A DNA stretch of 45,508 bases from an uncultured Oscillospiraceae bacterium (GTDB lineage: Bacteria; Bacillota; Clostridia; Oscillospirales; Oscillospiraceae), in assembly GCA_902497145.1 (NCBI GenBank), contig CABVDR010000013.1, forward strand, positions 1 through 45,508. The letters are read 5' to 3'. The notes under the pieces are model-generated. The model had not been told where the DNA came from. It worked only from the letters and a program-made list of their open reading frames with translations, and did not search any database. This document shows, in pieces, positions 1 through 8,382 of the stretch. Numbering within the stretch: position 1 is the first letter of the stretch; each line of letters begins with the position of its first letter. The position numbers and the translations under genes are program-made.

Positions 1-170
1 AGGTGCTCAAGCTGCGCTTCGGCATTGAGGACGGCCGCACCCGCACCCTGGAGGAGGTGGGCAAGGAGTTCAACGTCACCCGTGAGCGCATCCGCCAGAT
101 CGAGGCTAAGGCCCTGAGAAAACTGCGCCACCCCAGCCGTTCCAAAAAGCTGAAGGACTTCCTGAACTGA
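1..170 (+). CDS. rpoD: RNA polymerase primary sigma factor RpoD/SigA, C-terminal end (partial)
   Basis: Only the last 55 codons are present; the gene enters from the left edge and is read from base 3. The visible part is sigma region 4.2: the helix-turn-helix with TLEEVGKEFNVTRERIRQIE, which recognises the -35 element, then the usual basic tail KALRKLRHPSRSKKLKDFL and a TGA stop. This pattern is diagnostic of group 1 (housekeeping) sigma factors. A second, slightly diverged copy of the last 46 bp lies at 315-360. Confidence 0.95.
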   Translation, partial: VLKLRFGIEDGRTRTLEEVGKEFNVTRERIRQIEAKALRKLRHPSRSKKLKDFLN

Positions 171-314
171 TTCTTTTTTGATGCCGTCAGGCATTGGGCG
201 CAGTTTCGGGGTCCCCGCGGGAGCCCAGCGCAAGCGGGTCCCGTGGGGAGAGGAGGAGCGAGGGAGCCTTCGCCGTCCGGCGGAGGCGAGGAATGCGCAG
301 CCCGCGACGACGGC

Positions 315-360
315 GCGCCACCCCAGTCGCTCCAAGAAGCGGAAGGACTTCCTGAACTGA
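315..360 (+). repeat. Duplicated 3' tail of rpoD
   Basis: Matches 125-170, the last codons and stop of rpoD, at 42 of 46 positions, and ends with the same DFLN-stop sequence. The 144 bp between the copies are GC-rich and contain no convincing gene. The likely rpoD terminator lies after the second copy, not the first, so the block looks inserted between gene and terminator with its own copy of the gene end. Confidence 0.8.
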
Positions 361-381
361 GACAGTACAGCGACGAGACGA

Positions 382-407
382 GGCCCGGAACCGTATGGTT
401 CCGGGCC
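382..407 (+). terminator. Putative rpoD terminator hairpin
   Basis: A perfect 11-bp stem (GGCCCGGAACC / GGTTCCGGGCC) with a GTAT loop. It lacks a long T-tract, so termination here is inferred from stem strength and position. Confidence 0.55.
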
Positions 408-450
408 TCTGGCCTGTCAAAGACCTCCCGCAAAGGAAAGCCGCGCAGAG

Positions 451-651
451 TTCCTGCGGCCGCAGCCGCAGGAATAAAGCAAAAATCCGTCGTTTCCGGG
501 GACATGTGCCTCGGAAATGACCCCTCTCATGGCGGAAGTGGCGACTATTTTGCTGGAAATCGAGTCCCTTCCGCCATGCTGTCTTTCTCGAAAAAGTGGC
601 GCTGCCACTTTTTCGACACGCTGGCGGGGCCCGGAACCGTCCGGGCCCCGC
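451..651. other. Gene-free region with five successive hairpins
   Basis: Five inverted repeats follow each other: 451-474 (10-bp stem, CGCA loop), 490-520 (9-bp stem with one G-U), 528-578 (11-bp stem with long loop), 588-616 (13-bp perfect stem, 3-nt loop) and 624-651 (12-bp stem, ACCG loop). The last may terminate the HxlR gene that reads leftward into this region. No coding sequence is supported between 171 and 660. Confidence 0.6.
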
Positions 652-659
652 TGCGTCTC

Positions 660-1061
660 CTATGCCTCGGCTCCGGGGAGCGGGCCGCGCTCCCCGTCCT
701 GGTAGGGGTTGACGTAATCCGGCGGGCAGAGGTGCGTTTCGCTCCACAGCAGCATGTGGTTCAGCACAGGCAGAAAGCTCTCGCCCATGGCCGTGAGGGT
801 GTACTCCACCCGGGGCGGAACCTCGGGATAGACCTCCCGGTGGAGAAAGCCGTCGGCCTCCAGCTCACGGAGCTGCCGGGTCAGGGTGGACTGGGTGATG
901 CCGTCCAGGCGGCGCAGCAGCGTTCCGAAGCGCTGTACCCGGTAGAGGGCCACATACCACAGGATCAGGATTTTCCACTTCCCGCTGAGCACCGCCTGCA
1001 GGCGGCTCATGGGAAGGCAGCGGGCCAGCGCCTCCGGCGTCTGGAATTTGTTGTCTGCCAT
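660..1061 (-). CDS. HxlR-family (MarR-like) winged-helix transcription regulator
   Basis: 133 aa. Typical HxlR layout: an N-terminal CLPMSRLQAVLSGKWKILIL segment, the recognition helix region around QSTLTRQLRELEADGFLHRE, then the beta-wing (PPRVEYTLTAMG). HxlR proteins are small dimeric DNA-binding regulators, often of stress or detoxification genes. The start at 1061 is chosen because AGGGAGGG lies about six bases upstream; an in-frame start 24 bp earlier would bury that site. It is divergent from a radical SAM gene across 153 bp with a good promoter on each side, so it may control that neighbour; this is inference. Confidence 0.88.
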   Translation of the reverse strand: MADNKFQTPEALARCLPMSRLQAVLSGKWKILILWYVALYRVQRFGTLLRRLDGITQSTLTRQLRELEADGFLHREVYPEVPPRVEYTLTAMGESFLPVLNHMLLWSETHLCPPDYVNPYQDGERGPLPGAEA

Positions 1062-1083
1062 TGCGTTCCCTCCCTGTCCTGAC

Positions 1084-1111
1084 ATTATAGCGGGAAACCG
1101 GAAAAAAGCAA
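1084..1111 (-). promoter_or_regulatory. Promoter of the HxlR gene
   Basis: Reading leftward: -35 TTGCTT (1106-1111), 16-bp spacer, -10 TATAAT (1084-1089). The predicted transcript start leaves the ribosome site at about 1065-1072 in the mRNA. Confidence 0.6.
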
Positions 1112-1153
1112 GACAGGATCAAAAAAGATACCGGGGCGCAAAAAAGACCGTAC

Positions 1154-1182
1154 TTGAAGAACGGGCGGGGGCAGGCTATGCT
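1154..1182 (+). promoter_or_regulatory. Promoter of the radical SAM gene
   Basis: -35 TTGAAG (1154-1159), 17-bp spacer, -10 TATGCT (1177-1182), 33 bp before the start codon. Confidence 0.5.
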
Positions 1183-1214
1183 GAACGGGACAAACCACAA
1201 GGAGGCAAACTGCC

Positions 1215-2105
1215 ATGCACTACACAGGCACCATCTGGCGTCCGCCCTATGAATCCGGCTCCCTGCTGCTGGAGGCGGCCGCCGGCTGCACCCACCACCG
1301 CTGCAAGTTCTGCACGCTTTACGACGAGCTGCCCTTCCGCTTCCGGCTCTCTCCCCTGGAGGACATTGAGGCGGATCTGGCCGAGGCCCAGGAGCTGCTC
1401 CGGGGACAGCTCGTCCAGCGGGTCTTTCTGGTGGGGGCAAACCCCTTTGCGCTTCAGACGGAGCGGCTGAAGGCCATCGCGGGGCGCATCCGCAAGTACT
1501 TCCCGGAGTGCCGGACCATCGGCTGCTTCGCGCGGGTGACCGATGTGGGACGGAAAACCGATGAAGCGCTCCGGGAGCTCCGCCGCCTGGGGTACGACGG
1601 CCTGACCATCGGCGTGGAGACGGGATACGATCCGGCGCTGCTCTTCATGGACAAAGGCTATCAGGCGCGGGACATCGTGGAACAGGCGCACCGGCTGGAC
1701 GAAGCGGGCATCGCCTATCACTTTTTCTATCTGGCTGGAATCGCCGGGGCCGGATGCGGAGAGGCGGCGGCCCTGGCCAGCGCGTCGGTGTTCAATCAGA
1801 CCAGCCCCCGCATCCTGGGCAGCTCCATGCTGACGGTCTATCCCCAGTCCCGGCTTTTTTCGGAGATGCAGGCCGGCCGGTGGACGGAGGCAGGGGAAGT
1901 GGAGAAGCTGGAGGAGCTGAAAACCCTGGTGGAGCACCTGGAGCGGCCCCTCTATTTTGCGGCCCTGGGCGCCTCCAACGCGGTTTCGGTTCACGGCTTT
2001 CTGCCGGAGGAGCGGGACGCCGTGGCCGCCAAGCTGGCGCGGGCCTGCCGCCCGGAGCACGAGGACGCCCTGCGCCGTTACCGGGCCGGTCTACGGCATC
2101 TGTAG
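1215..2105 (+). CDS. Radical SAM protein
   Basis: 296 aa. The N-terminal iron-sulfur motif is GCTHHRCKFC (CX4CX2C spacing), preceded by YTGTIWRPPYESGSLLLEA. This arrangement is seen in a group of uncharacterised radical SAM proteins related to the Elp3/YgiQ-type superfamily. The cysteines should bind the [4Fe-4S] cluster that cleaves S-adenosylmethionine. TIGVETGYD, about residues 135-143, is the usual later core strand. The substrate cannot be read from sequence. AAGGAGG precedes the ATG. It sits alone between a divergent regulator and ldh. Confidence 0.85.
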   Translation: MHYTGTIWRPPYESGSLLLEAAAGCTHHRCKFCTLYDELPFRFRLSPLEDIEADLAEAQELLRGQLVQRVFLVGANPFALQTERLKAIAGRIRKYFPECRTIGCFARVTDVGRKTDEALRELRRLGYDGLTIGVETGYDPALLFMDKGYQARDIVEQAHRLDEAGIAYHFFYLAGIAGAGCGEAAALASASVFNQTSPRILGSSMLTVYPQSRLFSEMQAGRWTEAGEVEKLEELKTLVEHLERPLYFAALGASNAVSVHGFLPEERDAVAAKLARACRPEHEDALRRYRAGLRHL

Positions 2106-2117
2106 TGGAAATAAAGA

Positions 2118-2144
2118 TTGAAAAACATATAGGAATAGTATAAT
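2118..2144 (+). promoter_or_regulatory. Candidate ldh promoter
   Basis: A perfect TATAAT (2139-2144) in an AT-rich patch, with TTGAAA at 2118-2123. The 15-bp spacer is short, so the -35 assignment is uncertain. Confidence 0.4.
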
Positions 2145-2195
2145 ATAGAAAGGGAAATAAAGTGGGCATACTGGTTTCCAAAGGAGGCATGCAGG

Positions 2196-3140
2196 TTGAA
2201 TAACATTCAGAAGGCGGCCGTCATCGGCTGCGGCTTTGTAGGCTCCAGCATTGCGTTCACGCTGATGCAGAGCGGCATCTTTTCCGAGCTGGTGCTCATC
2301 GACGCCAACCGGGACAAGGCGGAGGGGGAGGCCATGGATCTGTCCCACGGCCTGCCCTTCACCCACCCCATGGACATCCGGGCGGGGGACTACGATGACG
2401 TGGCCGACTGCGCCCTGGTGATCGTCACCGCCGGTGCGGGGCAGAAGCCGGGGGAGACCCGGCTGGATCTGGTGCACAAGAATGTGGCCATTTTCAGGAG
2501 TATCATCCCGGAGATCGCCCGGCGCAATAGGGACGCCATCCTGCTCATCGTGTCCAATCCCGTGGACGTGCTCACCTGGGCGGCGTGGAAGCTGTCCGGC
2601 TACCCGGCCAACCGGGTGCTGGGCTCGGGCACGGTGCTGGACACCGCCCGGCTCAAGTACCTGCTGGGGGAGCGCCTGGGGGTGGACAGCCGCAGCGTCC
2701 ACGCCTTCATCATCGGCGAGCACGGCGACAGCGAGCTGGCGGTGTGGAGCGGGGCCAACGTGTCCGGCATCTCCCTGGATCACTTCTGCGAGCTGCGGGG
2801 CTACTACGAGCACGACAAGGCCGACGAGTGGCTCCAGCGGGAGGTGCGGGACAGCGCCTATGAGATCATCCGCCGCAAGGGGGCCACCTACTATGGCGTG
2901 GCCATGGCGGTGGAGCGCATCGTCCGCGCCATCGTGCGGGACGAGCACTCGGTGCTCCCGGTGTCCAACCTGCTCCAGGGCCAGTACGGCATCGACGGCC
3001 TGTGCATGAGCATACCCGCCGTGGTGGGCCGGAACGGGGTGGAGGACACCCTGGAGATCCCCCTCTCCCCGGCAGAGCGGGAGGCCCTGCGGGACTCCGC
3101 CGCCACCCTGCGGGGCGTGGTGGATAGCCTGGAGCTGTGA
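2196..3140 (+). CDS. ldh: L-lactate dehydrogenase
   Basis: 314 aa, the normal length for bacterial NAD-dependent L-LDH, a cytoplasmic enzyme that reduces pyruvate to L-lactate and regenerates NAD+. It has the Rossmann motif GCGFVGSS at residues 11-18. GQKPGETR has Gln83 at the specificity position; malate dehydrogenases carry Arg there. The catalytic loop is GEHGDSE with His176. The start is TTG: AAGGAGG at 2181-2187 is eight bases upstream, while the ATG at 2189 hits a stop after four codons. A strong terminator follows, so it is monocistronic. Confidence 0.93.
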   Translation: MNNIQKAAVIGCGFVGSSIAFTLMQSGIFSELVLIDANRDKAEGEAMDLSHGLPFTHPMDIRAGDYDDVADCALVIVTAGAGQKPGETRLDLVHKNVAIFRSIIPEIARRNRDAILLIVSNPVDVLTWAAWKLSGYPANRVLGSGTVLDTARLKYLLGERLGVDSRSVHAFIIGEHGDSELAVWSGANVSGISLDHFCELRGYYEHDKADEWLQREVRDSAYEIIRRKGATYYGVAMAVERIVRAIVRDEHSVLPVSNLLQGQYGIDGLCMSIPAVVGRNGVEDTLEIPLSPAEREALRDSAATLRGVVDSLEL

Positions 3141-3150
3141 GAAAATGTGA

Positions 3151-3192
3151 AAACGGAGCCCGGCGCACAAAGCGCGCCGGGCTCCGTTTTTT
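3151..3192 (+). terminator. Intrinsic terminator after ldh
   Basis: Long GC-rich stem (ACGGAGCCCGGCGC paired with its complement) flanked by A-run and T-run. It probably works in both directions and also closes the anti-sigma operon on the other strand. Confidence 0.85.
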
Positions 3193-3203
3193 GTCCGCCC
3201 GGC

Positions 3204-4622
3204 TCAGGGGATCACCAGCCAGGCTACCCGCTGGGCGTTGTCGGAGGGCCAGTTGTCATAGGCCGCGCTCATGGAGACCTGCCAGGCATCCTCAAACACA
3301 GCGTAGCAGGCGGCCAGCTTCCCGTCCTGGGCGGCGGGGGCTTCAAGCATCTCCACCGGCTGTCCGTCTACCAGAGCGGTGGTGCTGCCCGGCGTCAGAA
3401 TGATGGTGACGCCCCGGTAGGTCATGGCGGCGGTCTGGGCCTCGTTGCTCCATACGCAGTCCACCCCCAGCCCTTCACACAGGGCCCGGACGGGGACGCT
3501 GTAGCCGCCGCCCTCCGACAGGCGGTCCATCAACGGGATCTGGAAGGGATAGAGGGCGGGATCTATCTCTACAGGCTCTGGTCTGCCGCCGTCCAGGGGA
3601 TAGGCCATGCCGTTGAACACTACCGCATCCACCTGGGAGAGCTCCAGCACAGAGCGGAGCGGATGGGCGTAGTCGCAATGGATTGTGCCTCGATCGTTCC
3701 AGGAGGTGGGGCCAAGCAAATTGTCGCCCACGATCTGCCCCCAGCCGCACAGGGAGCCGTCGGTCATGCGGAAGAAAAGCAGGGGGAAAGCGTCGCCGTC
3801 CGCGTCGGCAAAGGAGTATTCCATCTGAATGGAGAGAGGAGACAGACTCACGGTTTCCAGGGTAACAGGGGCACCACCCTCAATGTGATCAAAGGTGCCG
3901 GAACCGGTACCCTCAGCATTAACCTCCACGGTAACAGGCTCTACCAGTTCCACGGGAATCTCCACGTAGGAGCCCTCCTTCATAAGGCCCAGCCGGAGCT
4001 GCACGGCGTAGACGGCGGCATTCAGCTCATCGACTCTCATACTGTAGGTGCGGGAGGTCTCCGTGCGCAGCGCCTCCTTTTCCCCATAGCTGAATCCACC
4101 TGCCACGGGCATCTCGACGGCAGGGCCGTTTCCGGTAGGAGTGGGCTCCGGCTTGACGGCCTCGTTCTCCAGAGCACGGACAGAGAAGGTGTCCATGTTC
4201 TCGAAGTCATCCGCCATGAGGGCGGCTGTTGCCGCGTCATTTTTGGCCTCAATGGTGACCAGCAGATAGGCGGAGCTGGTGTCCGCCACCGAGCTGATCA
4301 CCGACAGGGTGTAGTTGTCGTCACGGATGGAATATGTCTCATGGCTTACGTAGTCCTCAACCGGGGTATTGTCCCCCTCAAAGTAGAAGTCCAGCACGTT
4401 CCACCGGCTGGCTACGGCCAGGGCGGAGCCGGCCAGCAGGGCCGCGATGGCGGCCGCCGCCGCGGCAAATCGGAGTTTCTGTCTCATATAGGCTCTCCTT
4501 TCCGAGGGGACGGCGTTCAGCGCGGCGTTGACCCGCCGCTTGACCGCCGCCGGGTCGGCCTGGGGACAGGGCACGCCCACCGGTACTGCGCCGTCCCACA
4601 GCTCCTGCATCCGGTCTCTCAC
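3204..4622 (-). CDS. Membrane anti-sigma factor, DUF4179-like, with a C-terminal copper-amine-oxidase-N-like stalk domain
   Basis: 472 aa from a GTG start whose GTGA overlaps the stop of the sigma gene by four bases, so the two are translationally coupled. A cytoplasmic N-terminus of about 45 aa (VRDRMQELWDGAVPVG...) should bind the sigma factor. One membrane segment follows at about residues 51-70 (LRFAAAAAAIAALLAGSALAV). The large extracytoplasmic part begins with a DUF4179-type region. The last ~110 residues (YSVPVRALCEGLGVDCVW ... ITLTPGS-like strand, ALVDGQPVEM) resemble the copper amine oxidase N-terminal/stalk fold found in Clostridia surface proteins. Family and topology are seen; the signal sensed is unknown. 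Confidence 0.75.
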   Translation of the reverse strand: MRDRMQELWDGAVPVGVPCPQADPAAVKRRVNAALNAVPSERRAYMRQKLRFAAAAAAIAALLAGSALAVASRWNVLDFYFEGDNTPVEDYVSHETYSIRDDNYTLSVISSVADTSSAYLLVTIEAKNDAATAALMADDFENMDTFSVRALENEAVKPEPTPTGNGPAVEMPVAGGFSYGEKEALRTETSRTYSMRVDELNAAVYAVQLRLGLMKEGSYVEIPVELVEPVTVEVNAEGTGSGTFDHIEGGAPVTLETVSLSPLSIQMEYSFADADGDAFPLLFFRMTDGSLCGWGQIVGDNLLGPTSWNDRGTIHCDYAHPLRSVLELSQVDAVVFNGMAYPLDGGRPEPVEIDPALYPFQIPLMDRLSEGGGYSVPVRALCEGLGVDCVWSNEAQTAAMTYRGVTIILTPGSTTALVDGQPVEMLEAPAAQDGKLAACYAVFEDAWQVSMSAAYDNWPSDNAQRVAWLVIP

Positions 4623-5164
4623 GCCTCCACCCCTCCTTTCGTCAATGTATCCCGCAGGGTCTTCCGCCCCCGGAACAGCCGCTGCTTGGCGGCGGTCTGG
4701 GTCAGGCCCAGGGCACGGGCGATGTCCTTGAGCTTGTCGCCGCAGTAGTAATAGCGCAGGAACAGGGTGCGGTCGGGCTCGTCCAGCCCCTCCACCGCGT
4801 CCCACAGCCGGGCCGCCCACTCCCGCCGCTCCGCCTCGGCCTGGGGGTCCGCGCCGCCGGGGGCGGCGGTGTCCTCCGGCAGAGGGGCGGCCTCTTTGTG
4901 GGTGCGCAGCCAGTCCGCCGCCCTGTTCCGGGCCACCGTCCCCAGCCAGGGCCGCAGGCCCTGCTCCGGGTTCAGCTCCCCGGCGTGGGCCCACAGGGCC
5001 AGGAATACGTCGGCGGTCAGCTCCTCCACGTCCTCCCGGGCGCCCTGCCCGGCCAGCACCCGCACCACGACGGCGCTCACATAGGGGGTGAAGCGGTCGA
5101 TGGCCCGCTCCAGGGCCAGGCGGCTGCCCTGCCGGAGCTTCTTTGCCAGCGTGATCTCGTCCAG
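4619..5164 (-). CDS. ECF-type RNA polymerase sigma factor
   Basis: 181 aa if started at the CTG at 5164 (reads MDEITLAKKLRQGSRLALER...). GGAGG lies eight bases upstream of this CTG, and homologous sigma factors begin with this segment. The first conventional start, GTG at 5080, would delete 28 residues of sigma region 2. Region 2 includes DVEELTADVFLALW. Region 4 is LDEPDRTLFLRYYYCGDKLK with the helix-turn-helix LKDIARALGLTQTAAKQRL. It directs polymerase to a small regulon and should be held inactive by the membrane protein encoded immediately downstream. Confidence 0.85.
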   Translation of the reverse strand: MDEITLAKKLRQGSRLALERAIDRFTPYVSAVVVRVLAGQGAREDVEELTADVFLALWAHAGELNPEQGLRPWLGTVARNRAADWLRTHKEAAPLPEDTAAPGGADPQAEAERREWAARLWDAVEGLDEPDRTLFLRYYYCGDKLKDIARALGLTQTAAKQRLFRGRKTLRDTLTKGGVEA

Positions 5165-5183
5165 CTTGTCCCCCTCCTCTCCA

Positions 5184-5229
5184 AGAACCGGTTCTATCAG
5201 TATATACGAAGCGGGGGCGGTTTGGTTAC
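5184..5229 (-). promoter_or_regulatory. Possible ECF autoregulated promoter and palindromic operator
   Basis: Reading leftward: GTAACC (5224-5229), a 15-bp spacer, then CGTATA (5203-5208). This resembles the AACC / CGT elements of ECF promoters. A 12-bp perfect palindrome AGAACCGGTTCT (5184-5195) lies between it and the start codon. Both assignments are inferred. Confidence 0.4.
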
Positions 5230-5238
5230 GGAACAGGC

Positions 5239-5271
5239 AAAAAAATTTCCCCGAGGCCTGGCCTCGGGGAA
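5239..5271 (-). terminator. Terminator of the threonine aldolase gene
   Basis: Perfect 12-bp repeat TTCCCCGAGGCC / GGCCTCGGGGAA, followed on the minus strand by a run of T. Confidence 0.8.
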
Positions 5272-5281
5272 GAAAAGGAGC

Positions 5282-6316
5282 TCAGTGCAAGTCGGGCAGG
5301 GCGGCGAGCAGGCCGTCCACGTCCTCCTGGGAGGTCTGGAAACAGGTGACGAAGCGCACCACGGTATGGCTCCCGTCATAGGGGCACCAGTCCTCGTAAT
5401 CGCACACCGCGTCGAGCTGGGGCTTGAGGGCGTTGTCCACCACGGCGAACACCTGGTTGGTGGGGGAGTCCACCCACAGCGTCCACCCCTTGGCCCTCAG
5501 CCCGTCCTGGAGGCGGGCGGCCATCTCGTTGGCGTGGCGGGCCATGTGGAAGTAGAGGTCGTCGGTGAACAGGGCCTGGAACATGACGCCCTGAATCCAC
5601 CCCTTCTCCATCACCGCGCCCATGCGCTTCTTCATGCGGAAGAAGCCGTCGGTCAGCTCGGGCCGGGTGATCACCAGGGCCTCGCCGAACATGGCGCCGT
5701 TCTTGGTGCCGCCGATGTAGAAGGCGTCGCACAGGCGGGCGAACTCAGGCAGGGTCAGATCGTTGGCCTCGGAGGTGAGGGCGGCCCCAAGCCGGGCGCC
5801 GTCCACGAAGAGGAGCAGGCCGTTCTCCCGGCAGAAGGCGTACAGGGCGGTCAGCTCCGCCTTGGTGTACACCGCGCCATTCTCGGTGGCGTTGGAGATG
5901 TAGACCAGGCCCGGCTTGGTCAGATGGGGGTCCTGGTGGAGGGCCAGCAGGGGAGGCAGCATCTCCGGGGTGATCTTGCCGTCGCCGCCCACGGGCACGG
6001 GGAGGATCTTGTGGCCGGTGGCCTCAAACGCGCCCACCTCGTGGCCGTTCAGGTGGCCGGAGTCGGGGCAGATGGCCGCCTCCCACGGCTTGAGCAGGAA
6101 GGAGCAGGCCACCACGTTGGTCTGGGTGCCGCCGATGAGGAACTCCACCATGGCGTCGGGGCAGCCGCACACCTCCCGGATGCGCTCCTTGGCCCGGGCG
6201 GTGTACCCGTCGTCGCCGTAGCCGTGGTTGCCCTCCAGGTTGACGGCGCACACCGCCTCCAGAACCTTGGGGTGGGCGCCGAAGGAGTAGTCGTTGCGGA
6301 AGAGATACTTTTTCAT
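5282..6316 (-). CDS. ltaE: Low-specificity L-threonine aldolase
   Basis: 344 aa. A fold-type I PLP enzyme that cleaves L-threonine or L-allo-threonine to glycine and acetaldehyde. It begins RNDYSFGAHPKVLEA and has HGYGDDGYTARAKE, typical of the family. FLIGGTQTN forms the phosphate-binding region, FVDGARLGAA carries the cofactor Asp, and YIGGTKNGAMFGEA holds the PLP lysine (Lys205). The ATG at 6316 is preferred over the adjacent GTG because of its spacing to GGAGG. It has its own terminator downstream. Confidence 0.92.
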   Translation of the reverse strand: MKKYLFRNDYSFGAHPKVLEAVCAVNLEGNHGYGDDGYTARAKERIREVCGCPDAMVEFLIGGTQTNVVACSFLLKPWEAAICPDSGHLNGHEVGAFEATGHKILPVPVGGDGKITPEMLPPLLALHQDPHLTKPGLVYISNATENGAVYTKAELTALYAFCRENGLLLFVDGARLGAALTSEANDLTLPEFARLCDAFYIGGTKNGAMFGEALVITRPELTDGFFRMKKRMGAVMEKGWIQGVMFQALFTDDLYFHMARHANEMAARLQDGLRAKGWTLWVDSPTNQVFAVVDNALKPQLDAVCDYEDWCPYDGSHTVVRFVTCFQTSQEDVDGLLAALPDLH

Positions 6317-6341
6317 CACGCATACCTCCAGTTGTTTTGCG

Positions 6342-6387
6342 AAAAAGGCGGGCGGCCGCAGGCCGGGGTGACCTGCGGTCGCCCGCC
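6342..6387 (-). terminator. Terminator of glnS
   Basis: A 16-bp stem with one mismatch (GGCGGGCGGCCGCAGG and its partner at 6372-6387), followed on the minus strand by CCTTTTTC. Confidence 0.75.
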
Positions 6388-6400
6388 GCCGTTCTGTGGC

Positions 6401-8083
<1,683 letters not shown>

Positions 8084-8117
8084 GTAAATTCACTCCTTTA
8101 TCTCGATACGAACTCTT

Positions 8118-8146
8118 ATTTTACCCTGAACAGCGGGAAAAAGCAA
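8118..8146 (-). promoter_or_regulatory. glnS promoter
   Basis: Reading leftward: -35 TTGCTT (8141-8146), 17-bp spacer, -10 TAAAAT (8118-8123), then AAAGGAG before the ATG. Confidence 0.6.
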
Positions 8147-8271
8147 GAGAGGGAGGACATTCCGGCATATTTTTTCCAGAAGGGCGGAGAAAATTGCATA
8201 AAAGGGGGCGTGGGAAGGGGGAGAGGGCCCGGATAGTTGTCACAAAGTGCGGAAAGGGAGGCCCAAAGCCC

Positions 8272-8301
8272 TTGACAGAGGGAGGCGGAACACGGTATAC
8301 T
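8272..8301 (+). promoter_or_regulatory. glnA promoter
   Basis: -35 TTGACA (8272-8277), 18-bp spacer, -10 TATACT (8296-8301). The transcript would begin near 8308, leaving a leader of about 75 nt. A short dyad ACAA-TCG-TTGT overlaps the start point. Confidence 0.75.
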
Positions 8302-8321
8302 TACGACAATCGTTGTGAACA

Positions 8322-8360
8322 AAGGCGTTCCGACCCCAAGGGCGGAGCGCCTTCATTTTT
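8322..8360 (+). terminator. Leader terminator (attenuator candidate) before glnA
   Basis: An 11-bp stem, AAGGCGTTCCG (8322-8332) with CGGAGCGCCTT (8343-8353), one G-U pair, a 10-nt loop and T5 at 8356-8360. It lies between the promoter and the glnA ribosome site, so most transcripts should stop here unless it is overridden. The ANTAR gene behind glnA encodes a plausible antiterminator. Confidence 0.65.
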
Positions 8361-8382
8361 AAAGCGAAAGGGGCGGCAGACC

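Noticed and set aside
8306..8316. GlnR/TnrA-like operator at the glnA start point
   Set aside because: Only a 4-bp dyad (ACAA-TCG-TTGT) is present, far from the TGTNAN7TNACA consensus.
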